Source of the DNA: Mucilaginibacter kameinonensis
Lineage (GTDB): Bacteria; Bacteroidota; Bacteroidia; Sphingobacteriales; Sphingobacteriaceae
NCBI RefSeq assembly: GCF_003675385.1
Contig: NZ_RCWZ01000005.1
Span: 1 to 64,000, forward strand
Direction: 5' to 3'
DNA length: 64,000 nt
The notes beneath the pieces are model-generated. The model had not been told where the DNA came from. It made no database searches and saw only the letters and a list, made by a program, of their open reading frames with translations. The translations under genes and the position numbers were made by a program. Every line of letters starts with the position of its first letter. Position 1 is the stretch's first letter. Below, piece by piece: positions 1-7,682 of the stretch.

Positions 1-77
1 TAACCTCTAACCTCTAACCTCTAACCTCTAACCTCTAACCTCTAACCTCTAACCTCTAACCTCTAACCTCTAACCTC
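1..77. repeat. TAACCTC heptamer tandem repeat
   Basis: Eleven uninterrupted copies of TAACCTC run from the left edge of the window to base 77, so the true length is unknown. The tract ends 9 bp before the first 17-bp dyad site of the permease-array leader. Three degenerate copies stand at the equivalent place before the ATPase gene (17749-17769). It does not encode anything on either strand that I can support. Perfect short tandem repeats like this can change length by slippage; whether this one does is not visible. Confidence 0.97.
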
Positions 78-86
78 CAAAACCAC

Positions 87-125
87 TGTATCATTACCGT
101 ACACAAAGTGTTACACTTACGAACA
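87..125 (+). promoter_or_regulatory. Twin 17-bp dyad operators upstream of permease array
   Basis: Two related sites, TGTATCATTACCGTACA (87-103) and TGTTACACTTACGAACA (109-125), fit TGTWWCAYWWNCGWACA. Their centres are 22 bp apart, about two helical turns. The same pair with the same spacing occurs at 17786-17824 before the ATPase gene. Conserved sequence, partial two-fold symmetry and helical phasing suggest a dimeric activator or response regulator binding twice. The regulator is not in the window. Confidence 0.7.
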
Positions 126-171
126 GTTAATGATTTTATTTTGATTTAAGTATCTGACAATAAGGTATTTG

Positions 172-193
172 TTGTTTTGGTATGTCTTTTACA
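172..193 (+). promoter_or_regulatory. Candidate core promoter of permease array
   Basis: The string TTTGGTATGT (177-186) recurs at 17876-17885 in the ATPase leader, in both cases about 63 bp downstream of the centre of the second dyad site. It can be read as a Bacteroidota -7 box (TTGTTTTG at 172-179, one mismatch to TAnnTTTG). It can also be read as a sigma-54 -24 element (TTGG) with a poor -12 (TTACA at 189-193). The position of the dyads about 65-85 bp upstream fits the second reading, the weak -12 argues against it. Confidence 0.4.
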
Positions 194-218
194 TTGAAAT
201 AAAAAATCGCTGTACGGT

Positions 219-2636
219 ATGCTTAAAAATTACTTCAAAATAGCCTGGCGCAACATTGTTCGCCACAAAGGTTATTCTGCCATAAATGTTGCGGGCTTAA
301 CAGTTGGCTTAGCGGCCTGTTTGCTCATTTTCGTCATCATCCAGTTTGAGCTTAGTTTTGATACATTCAATCCTAACTATAAAAATATCTACCGTATAGT
401 AACACAGGAAAAACACGAGTCGGAAACTACTACCAATCCCGGTGTCGCGGTTCCGGCTACCGATGCCTTGCGACTGGATATCCCACAGGCTAAAGTGGCG
501 GCTTTGAACGGTAGCTATGGTAGCCAGATCACCGTACCTGAAGCAGCTGGCAGCAACAGCGGCGATAAAAAATTCACCGAAAATATAGGTGTGTTATTTA
601 TTCAGCCACAGTTCTTCGATATTTTTAGCTATAAATGGCTGGCAGGCAGCCCATCAGTATTGGCTAACCCCGATATGGTGGTTTTAGATAAAAGCTCGGC
701 CGTTAAGTACTTTGGCGACTGGACTACCGCTGTAGGCAAAACTCTTAAAATGGATAATGTTTTAACACTGAAAGTGTCTGGCGTTGTTGAAGATGCTCCG
801 GTAAACAGCGATTTCCCGTTTAAGATAATGGTATCATTTGTTACCTGGAAACAACATCCTAAAGACTATAACTACAGTGCCGAATGGGGATCAACAAGCA
901 GCAGCCACGAAGTGTTTATGTTGTTCCCGGCAAGTATGTCAAAAAACAGTATTGATAACCAGTTAAAAGCGTTTTCGGCCAAACATTTCAAAAAAGGATC
1001 GGCACAAACCACGTTACTGCCGCAGCCACTTGCCGATATGCACTTTGATACCCGTATAGGTAACCCGCTTGGTGATCATAGCACCAGCAAGGCTACTTTG
1101 CGCACCCTGTCGTTCATCGCCTTGCTGATCATTATTATGGCTTCTATCAATTTCATCAACCTGTCTACAGCGCAATCTGTTGGCCGGTCAAAGGAAGTTG
1201 GTATCCGTAAGGTATTGGGTAGCACCCGTCCGCAATTAATTGCCCAGGTAATTGGCGAAACCACGCTTATTGTTATTGCTTCTGCGTTGATTGCGTTGGC
1301 CGTGGCGAGGCTGGCCATGCCACAACTCAAAAATATAGCCAATGTACCTGATACTATCAGTCTGTTTACCGCCGGAAGCATATTGTTCCTCGTTGCAAGT
1401 ACCATAACCATAGTGCTGTTATCGGGCATTTATCCTGCATTGGTGGTATCTGGGTTTAAACCAGTGCTTGCCCTTAAAAATAAAATTACAGCCGCGTCAA
1501 TAGGAGGCATCCCGCTTCGTCGTGCGCTTGTAATTGCCCAGTTTGCCATATCTCAATTGCTTATTATAGGTACTATTGTGGCTGTAAACCAAATGGACTA
1601 TGTTAACAAGGCCGATCTGGGTTTCAATAAAAACGCACTACTTATTATTCCTGGTTATACTGATAGCCTGAGCCTGCATAAAATGGAATCATTTAAGCAA
1701 CAGGTACTGCAAAACCCCAATGTAAAAGCGATCACTTTCTCATCGGATGTGCCATCTTCAGAAAATAACTGGGGCACCAATTTCGACTTTAATAACTCCA
1801 CCAAAGATGTAGGTTTTAACACCTATCTTAAGTTTGGTGATGTAGACTACTTTAAAACTTATGGGTTAACATTTGTTGCCGGCAAAGGCTATGATGTAAG
1901 CGATACCGCCAGGCAGTACGTAGTTAACGAAACATTTATACATAAACTTGGCATCCAAAATGCCAACGAGGCTATCGGCAAAACATTGCGTTTAGGAGGA
2001 GGCAGATGGCTGCCGATAGTGGGAGTGGTTAAAGACTTTAAAACTAATTCGCTCCGTGAGGCAATTAAACCGATTGTGATCTCTCCGGCTAAGAAATTTG
2101 AAGGTCAGATCGGCATCAAAATCCAAACATCCGACCTAAACAAAACGGTAGCTCAACTGCAAAAACTTTGGGAAAATACTTATCCCGAATATGCTTATAA
2201 CGGTTACTTCCTGGATGAAAATATAGCCAAATTTTACGAGCAGGAAAATAAAATGGCCCTGGTGTATAAGGTATTTGCCGGTATAGCCATATTTATATCA
2301 TGCCTTGGCTTATATGGTCTTGTATCGTTCATGGCCGTTCAGCGTACAAAAGAGGTCGGCATCCGTAAAGTACTGGGTGCTTCGGTAAGCAGCATCGTAT
2401 TCCTGTTTTCGAAGGAGTTTATGATACTTATCGGAATCTCGTTCCTGATAGCGATGCCTGCAGCATGGTATATTATGAATGGCTGGCTGCAAAACTTTGT
2501 GTACCGTATTTCCATGAGTGTATGGATCTTTTTACTGGCGATAGTATCATCGCTAATAATAGCATGGGTAACAGTAGGCTATAAAGCAGTTAAAGCGGCA
2601 CTTGTTAACCCGGTTAAAAGTCTGCGATCTGAATAG
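219..2636 (+). CDS. MacB/FtsX-type ABC transporter permease 1
   Basis: This is an inner-membrane permease subunit of 805 residues. It is about twice the length of a standard MacB membrane part and reads as a tandem duplication in one chain. In order: N-terminal membrane helix (about 20-42), periplasmic MacB-type core domain, FtsX three-helix block (about 295-410) with the coupling motif RSKEVGIRKVLG near 324, a fifth helix (436-459), a second periplasmic domain, and a final FtsX block (686-800) with RTKEVGIRKVLG. It ends in NPVKSLRSE, shared by the array. No nucleotide-binding domain is present, so it must use an ATPase in trans, presumably the one at 17966. Family members move substrates or signals across the periplasm rather than the inner membrane; the substrate is unknown. 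It most resembles permease 4 (both have CLGLYGLVSFMAV). The start at 219 has no clear ribosome-binding site. Confidence 0.93.
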   Translation: MLKNYFKIAWRNIVRHKGYSAINVAGLTVGLAACLLIFVIIQFELSFDTFNPNYKNIYRIVTQEKHESETTTNPGVAVPATDALRLDIPQAKVAALNGSYGSQITVPEAAGSNSGDKKFTENIGVLFIQPQFFDIFSYKWLAGSPSVLANPDMVVLDKSSAVKYFGDWTTAVGKTLKMDNVLTLKVSGVVEDAPVNSDFPFKIMVSFVTWKQHPKDYNYSAEWGSTSSSHEVFMLFPASMSKNSIDNQLKAFSAKHFKKGSAQTTLLPQPLADMHFDTRIGNPLGDHSTSKATLRTLSFIALLIIIMASINFINLSTAQSVGRSKEVGIRKVLGSTRPQLIAQVIGETTLIVIASALIALAVARLAMPQLKNIANVPDTISLFTAGSILFLVASTITIVLLSGIYPALVVSGFKPVLALKNKITAASIGGIPLRRALVIAQFAISQLLIIGTIVAVNQMDYVNKADLGFNKNALLIIPGYTDSLSLHKMESFKQQVLQNPNVKAITFSSDVPSSENNWGTNFDFNNSTKDVGFNTYLKFGDVDYFKTYGLTFVAGKGYDVSDTARQYVVNETFIHKLGIQNANEAIGKTLRLGGGRWLPIVGVVKDFKTNSLREAIKPIVISPAKKFEGQIGIKIQTSDLNKTVAQLQKLWENTYPEYAYNGYFLDENIAKFYEQENKMALVYKVFAGIAIFISCLGLYGLVSFMAVQRTKEVGIRKVLGASVSSIVFLFSKEFMILIGISFLIAMPAAWYIMNGWLQNFVYRISMSVWIFLLAIVSSLIIAWVTVGYKAVKAALVNPVKSLRSE

Positions 2637-2767
2637 TCATGGTATCATTTGCTTCGCGTCATTAAGTCATTGACAAAAACGTAAAGCAAAATGCATAATG
2701 ACTCGAGGACAAGGCAATAAATGATGCGAAGCAAATGACACAACGTAAATGACCTGATGATACAACC
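2637..2767. repeat. Inter-permease inverted-repeat spacer 1
   Basis: This 131-bp spacer is built of GTCATT-like units on the left and AATGA(C) units on the right. Arms TCATTTGCTTCGCGTCATT (2645-2663) and AATGATGCGAAGCAAATGA (2720-2738) pair with one mismatch, giving a long stem around an AT-rich loop. There is no T-run after the stem, so it does not look like a simple terminator. The motif TTTGCTTCGCGTCAT recurs in the next spacer. Confidence 0.85.
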
Positions 2768-5128
2768 ATGATAGGAAATTACATTAAAACCACTGTACGG
2801 GGCCTGATGAAAAACAGGGCTTTTAGCTTTTTGAATATTGCCGGTCTGGCTATAGGTGTAGCTTGCGCGTCTATGATATTCTTGTGGGTGCAGGATGAAC
2901 TTACCTTTAATCACAATTTTGTAAAGCGGGACAACCTGTACACGGTTCGTGAAAATCAAACCTATGATGGTAAAACCTCAACATTTCGTGCTACTCCCGG
3001 GCCGATGGCTGCAGCCTTGAAGGGTGATATTCCCGGTGTGAAAAATGCCGCCCGGATGGCCGGAGAAGACGATATAGTATTCGCCCTGGGTGAAAAAGTG
3101 ATTAATGAGCAAGGCTCATATGCCGACGCGGAGATTTTTCCGATGCTTAAATTGTCTTTTGTTCATGGCGACGAAGCCAATGTTTTTCATGATCTGCATT
3201 CGGTAGTGATTAATGCAACCATGGCCAAAAAGTTTTTTGGTGATGCCAATCCAATTGGGAAAACCTTAAAAATGAATAATGAGCAGGATTTTGTGGTTAC
3301 CGGTGTATTTGCAGATCTGCCCAAAAACTCAACATTCCAGATGCAATGGTTTGCGCCTTTAAAAAACATCGATCATATGCAGCCCTGGATGCAGGATTGG
3401 GGCGCCAACTGGGCCCGAACTTATGTAGAGCTGGAACCGTCTGCGGATGTTAATGCCGTTAACAAAAAGCTGGCTAATTATATCGGTACCAAAAAGAACG
3501 GTAATAAAACGGTCTCTTTTCTTTTCGGAATGAATGACTGGAACCTGCGTGATAAATTTACCGACGGTAAAATGGATGGCGGCCGCATCGAATACGTTCG
3601 CCTGTTTTCGGCAATCGCGTTTATCATTCTTATTATTGCCTGTATCAATTTCATGAACCTTTCAACTGCCCGGTCCGAAAAACGGGCTAAGGAAGTTGGT
3701 GTTCGTAAAGTTATGGGGGCAGGTAAAGGCAAGCTTATAGCCCAGTTTATAGGTGAGGCGGTGATCATGGCATTTATTGCAGTAATAGTAGCTGTATTTT
3801 TAATTTATGCTGCCCTGCCATCGTTCAATAATATGGTTCAAAAGGAGCTTACTATTGATCTTTTACAACCATCGCACCTGTTTTATTTATTGTCGATAGG
3901 TTTGGTTACTGGCTTGCTGGCCGGGAGCTATCCTGCGTTTTACCTGTCATCATTTAATCCTATTGCGGTATTAAAGAATATTAAATTGCCATCAGCGGCA
4001 GGCGCCGGTTTTATCAGGCAAAGTTTGGTGGTAATTCAGTTTTCGGTATCGATCATACTCATTATTGGTACGGTAATTATCTATCAGCAAATTCAGCATG
4101 TAAAAAACCGTGAACTGGGTTATCAAAAAGATAATCTTGTTTATATCGATACCAAAGGCAAGCTGACAGATCACTTCGCGGCGGTAAATAATGAATTAAA
4201 ACAAACCGGTGTTGTGGCCGATGCTTCATTAAGCGAATATCCTGTTTTGCAGATCTGGAGCAATACCGATAACTTTTCATGGGATGGTAAAGACGCCTCA
4301 AAAAATCCATTGATCACTATCGAAAGTGTGAGCCCGCAGTTTGTATCAACCATGAATATGAAATTGATTGCAGGCCGGGATTTTTATGCCAATGCCAAGC
4401 TTGATAGCAGCAACGTGATCATTAACGAAGCTTTTGCCAAACAAATGGGCAAAGCGGGGCATGTGGGCGGTATTATCAGGGATGGAGGCAGCAAGCCTTA
4501 TCAAATAGCAGGGATCATTAAAGATTTCCTATACAATGACATGTACGTTTCGGGCGCGCCGCTAATGTTGTTTAGCCGCCCGCAAAACAATAATATTTTA
4601 ACCATCCGATTTAAACAGGGAGTTAATTTAGCTGAAGCTCTGGCTAAAGCCGGCGAAGTTTACAAGCGCGCTAATCCGGGCTATCCCTTCGAGTACAAAT
4701 TTGTTGACGCTGATTTTGATGAGCTGTTTAAAACGGAAGCCCTTACCGGGAAGCTGGCCGGTGTGTTTGCTTCGCTGGCGGTTGTGATATCTTGTCTTGG
4801 GTTGTTCGGTTTAGCAGCCTATACCGCCGAAAGAAGGATTAAAGAAATAGGCATCCGCAAAGTGCTTGGCGCGTCGGTGACTGGTTTAACTGGTTTGTTA
4901 TCCCGCGATTTTCTGAAACTCGTGGCCATTTCATGCCTGATCGCTTTTCCGGTTGCATGGTACGCCATCAATAATTGGTTGCAAAGCTATCAATACCGGG
5001 TAACTGTACAGTGGTGGGTATTTGCCGCCGCCGGAATAGCAGCCATCTTAATAGCACTGGCAACCGTAAGTTTCCAGGCCGTTAAAGCAGCGCTGAGTAA
5101 CCCGGTGAGGAGTCTTCGTTCGGAATAA
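2768..5128 (+). CDS. MacB/FtsX-type ABC transporter permease 2
   Basis: At 786 residues this is the shortest of the seven and has the same eight-helix double-MacB layout. The first FtsX block with RAKEVGVRKVMG lies near residues 279-318, the middle helix (QSLVVIQFSVSIILIIG) at about 417-442, and the last FtsX block with RIKEIGIRKVLG at about 667-704. In the first periplasmic domain the segment PWMQDWGANWARTYVELEP resembles permease 6, suggesting those two are closest relatives. It lies 131 bp after permease 1 with a structured repeat between them. It lacks an ATP-binding domain. No substrate can be assigned. Confidence 0.93.
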   Translation: MIGNYIKTTVRGLMKNRAFSFLNIAGLAIGVACASMIFLWVQDELTFNHNFVKRDNLYTVRENQTYDGKTSTFRATPGPMAAALKGDIPGVKNAARMAGEDDIVFALGEKVINEQGSYADAEIFPMLKLSFVHGDEANVFHDLHSVVINATMAKKFFGDANPIGKTLKMNNEQDFVVTGVFADLPKNSTFQMQWFAPLKNIDHMQPWMQDWGANWARTYVELEPSADVNAVNKKLANYIGTKKNGNKTVSFLFGMNDWNLRDKFTDGKMDGGRIEYVRLFSAIAFIILIIACINFMNLSTARSEKRAKEVGVRKVMGAGKGKLIAQFIGEAVIMAFIAVIVAVFLIYAALPSFNNMVQKELTIDLLQPSHLFYLLSIGLVTGLLAGSYPAFYLSSFNPIAVLKNIKLPSAAGAGFIRQSLVVIQFSVSIILIIGTVIIYQQIQHVKNRELGYQKDNLVYIDTKGKLTDHFAAVNNELKQTGVVADASLSEYPVLQIWSNTDNFSWDGKDASKNPLITIESVSPQFVSTMNMKLIAGRDFYANAKLDSSNVIINEAFAKQMGKAGHVGGIIRDGGSKPYQIAGIIKDFLYNDMYVSGAPLMLFSRPQNNNILTIRFKQGVNLAEALAKAGEVYKRANPGYPFEYKFVDADFDELFKTEALTGKLAGVFASLAVVISCLGLFGLAAYTAERRIKEIGIRKVLGASVTGLTGLLSRDFLKLVAISCLIAFPVAWYAINNWLQSYQYRVTVQWWVFAAAGIAAILIALATVSFQAVKAALSNPVRSLRSE

Positions 5129-5215
5129 GATCATTAGGTCATTTGCTTCGCGTCATCAAGTCATTTTTAACGCGGGCAAAATGACTTAATGGTTCAATGA
5201 CATAATGACTAAGTT
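5129..5215. repeat. Inter-permease inverted-repeat spacer 2
   Basis: An 87-bp spacer of the same type: GTCATTTGCTTCGCGTCAT on the left, then AATGACTTAATG and AATGACATAATGACT on the right. The left part is almost identical to the left arm of spacer 1 although the surrounding genes are well diverged. This indicates that the spacer is a repeated element rather than leftover homology. Confidence 0.85.
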
Positions 5216-7603
5216 ATGATAAAGAATTATTTAAAAATCGCGTGGCGCAATATACTCAACAACAAGGTTTATAGCGCAATTAACATACTGGGGCTGGCTG
5301 CCGGGATGGCGGTTGCGCTGATGATTGGTCTTTGGGTGGCCAATGAATATTCGTACGACAGATTTTTACCTAATTATGAGCAGCTTTATCAGGTTGAACA
5401 ACATTTTACCACCCAGCACGATGGTGAGCATACGCAAACAGCTGTTTCATTGCCATTGGCAGATGTGTTGCGTAAGGAAATTCCGGGTATCAAGCGTGTT
5501 GCCGAAACCGATTGGATAGGAATGCAATGGCACGACCTGCTGGTTGGTGATAAAAAGCTTTATGTTGCCGGAGGCGCAGCAAATCCGGATTTTTTGCAAA
5601 TCTTTAAATACACGTTTGTGAAGGGGAACGCGAAGGACGTGTTTACCCAGCCAAATTCTATTATCCTGAACGAGTCGACCGCTACGGCTTTGTTTGGTAA
5701 TACTGATCCTATCAATAAGGTAGTACGTTACGATAACAGCCAGAACTTAAAAGTAACCGGTATTGTAAAAGATATCCCTAAAAACGCCACACTTCAATTT
5801 AGCTTTCTGACGCCTTTCAGTTTTAAGGAGGCAACCGAAGGCTGGATGAAGGGAGCCCGCACCATGTGGACAAACAACTCGTTCAACATGTACCTGGAGT
5901 TGCAGCCTGGGGTAACCATAGAGCAGATCGCGCCAAAAATTAAAAACATTGTATACGACCATAGCGAACAGATGCGCCCGGCCAAACCAGAGGTAATTAT
6001 TCATCCGCTAAAAAAATGGCACCTGTATAATGACTTTAAAAACGGCAAGGCTGTTGGTGGTTTTATAGATTATGTGCGTATGTTTAGTGTGATAGGCATT
6101 TTGGTACTGCTTATTGCTTGCATCAATTTCATGAACCTTTCAACCGCACGTTCAGAAAAACGGGCCCGCGAGGTTGGGGTGCGTAAAGCTATCGGTTCTC
6201 AACGCAGTGACCTTATAGCCCAATTCCTGGCCGAATCGGTCATGATCACTTTCATCTCATTTTTGTTATCGATAGTGATGGTGCAGTTGGCTATTCCGTC
6301 GTTTAATGCAATTGTAGGTAGCGCTATTAATATTCCTTATACTAATGCATTGTTTTGGGGAGCAATGATAGCTTATGTACTGCTTACAGGTTTATTAGCA
6401 GGTAGTCGCCCTGCTTTTTACCTGTCGTCATTCAACCCGGTTCAGGTATTAAAAGGTACTATCAAAGTTGGCAGATCGGCTTCGCTACCGCGCAAAATAT
6501 TGGTCGTGATGCAGTTCAGCTGTTCGGTTGCCCTCATCATTAGTACTATTATTGTTTACCAGCAAATTCAATACGCTAAAAACAGGCCTACCGGTTACAG
6601 CTCAACCCGCTTGATGATGACTGACATGAGCGGTGATCTGGAACATAACTACAGCGCTTTAAAAAATGATCTGATAGCAAGCGGAATGGTTGAGAGTGTA
6701 GCCTCGGCTTCAAGTCCTGTTACCAATATTTACAGCCATGCCGGTGTAGAAAATTGGCCCGGTAAAAATTCGGGAGAAACAGGTATTAATGTCGGTGCCG
6801 TTTCTATATCGCCCAACTACTTCAAAACAATGGGTATGGCTATGAAAGAAGGTCGTGACTTTTCGGCCGAGTGGGCAGCTGACACAACAAATGTTATCAT
6901 TAATGAAGCCGCTGTTAAACGCATGGGGCTGAAAGATCCTATCAATAAAGTTATAAACTATAGTTTTATGGGGCGGGTGCACATCATTGGCGTAGTTAAA
7001 GATGCCTTGATGGAATCGCCTTTTACTCCTGTGCAGCCTGCTGTATTTAATCATGGCAGGGGAGGGAATAACATCATGTATCGTCTTGCCCCCAACGCGA
7101 ACATGCAGGATGCTATTAAAAAGATAGGGAAGATTTTTGATACCTATAACCCGGCATATCCTTACATCTACCAGTTTGTTGATGAGGAATACAACCGCAA
7201 GTTTAGCCTTGAAGCGTTGGTTGGCAAGCTGGCCGGGGTTTTTGCGGGGTTAGCTATTTTTATATCATGTCTTGGTTTATTTGGCTTAGCGGCTTACGTG
7301 GCCGAGCAACGCACCAAAGAAATCGGTATCCGTAAGGTGTTGGGTGCCTCAATAGCACAGGTATGGCTGCTGCTATCAAAAGAATTTATTTTACTGGTAA
7401 TGTTAAGCTGCGTCATTGCAACACCGGTAGCTTTTTATTTTTTGAAAGATTGGCTGCAAAAATACGATTACCGGATAACCATAGGGCCGTGGGTATTTGT
7501 GCTTTCGGCTGTTGCTGCTATAATTATCACGCTGGTTACTATAAGTTTCCAGGCTATAAAGGCGGCTGTTACCAATCCGGTGAAGAGTTTGAGGAGTGAA
7601 TAA
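5216..7603 (+). CDS. MacB/FtsX-type ABC transporter permease 3
   Basis: A 795-residue double MacB/FtsX permease. The first FtsX block with RAREVGVRKAIGSQR lies at about 289-335, the middle helix (RKILVVMQFSCSVALIIS) at about 425-452, and the last block holds RTKEIGIRKVLG. It is the sister of permease 5: they share ILGLAAGM/VLGLAAGM near the N-terminus, ANEYSYDRFLP, VLKGTI.VGRSAS, RKILVVMQFSCS and YAKNRP. Two permeases between which permease 4 is inserted are therefore recent paralogues, pointing to duplication inside the array. The start at 5216 directly follows the repeat spacer (AAGTTATG). Confidence 0.93.
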   Translation: MIKNYLKIAWRNILNNKVYSAINILGLAAGMAVALMIGLWVANEYSYDRFLPNYEQLYQVEQHFTTQHDGEHTQTAVSLPLADVLRKEIPGIKRVAETDWIGMQWHDLLVGDKKLYVAGGAANPDFLQIFKYTFVKGNAKDVFTQPNSIILNESTATALFGNTDPINKVVRYDNSQNLKVTGIVKDIPKNATLQFSFLTPFSFKEATEGWMKGARTMWTNNSFNMYLELQPGVTIEQIAPKIKNIVYDHSEQMRPAKPEVIIHPLKKWHLYNDFKNGKAVGGFIDYVRMFSVIGILVLLIACINFMNLSTARSEKRAREVGVRKAIGSQRSDLIAQFLAESVMITFISFLLSIVMVQLAIPSFNAIVGSAINIPYTNALFWGAMIAYVLLTGLLAGSRPAFYLSSFNPVQVLKGTIKVGRSASLPRKILVVMQFSCSVALIISTIIVYQQIQYAKNRPTGYSSTRLMMTDMSGDLEHNYSALKNDLIASGMVESVASASSPVTNIYSHAGVENWPGKNSGETGINVGAVSISPNYFKTMGMAMKEGRDFSAEWAADTTNVIINEAAVKRMGLKDPINKVINYSFMGRVHIIGVVKDALMESPFTPVQPAVFNHGRGGNNIMYRLAPNANMQDAIKKIGKIFDTYNPAYPYIYQFVDEEYNRKFSLEALVGKLAGVFAGLAIFISCLGLFGLAAYVAEQRTKEIGIRKVLGASIAQVWLLLSKEFILLVMLSCVIATPVAFYFLKDWLQKYDYRITIGPWVFVLSAVAAIIITLVTISFQAIKAAVTNPVKSLRSE

Positions 7604-7682
7604 TTTCATTTAGTCATTTGCTCCGCGTCATTAGGTCATTTGAACGCCGGAGTCAATGACCTAATGACTAAATAATTTAACT
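7604..7682. repeat. Inter-permease inverted-repeat spacer 3
   Basis: A 79-bp spacer. On the left it reads TTTAGTCATTTGCTCCGCG followed by CATTAGGTCATT, on the right AATGACCTAATGACTAAA. CATTAGGTCATT and AATGACCTAATG are exact reverse complements, and TTTAGTCAT pairs with ATGACTAAA, so almost the whole spacer folds into one stem. Confidence 0.85.

Noticed and set aside
1..77. Telomere-like meaning of the TAACCTC tract
   Set aside because: The sequence continues with ordinary chromosomal genes and the heptamer recurs internally at 17749; simple tandem repeat is enough.
1076..1429. Minus-strand frame inside permease 1, with similar ones in other permeases
   Set aside because: These are shadow frames opposite hydrophobic coding sequence; positions recur in each permease only because the sense genes are homologous.
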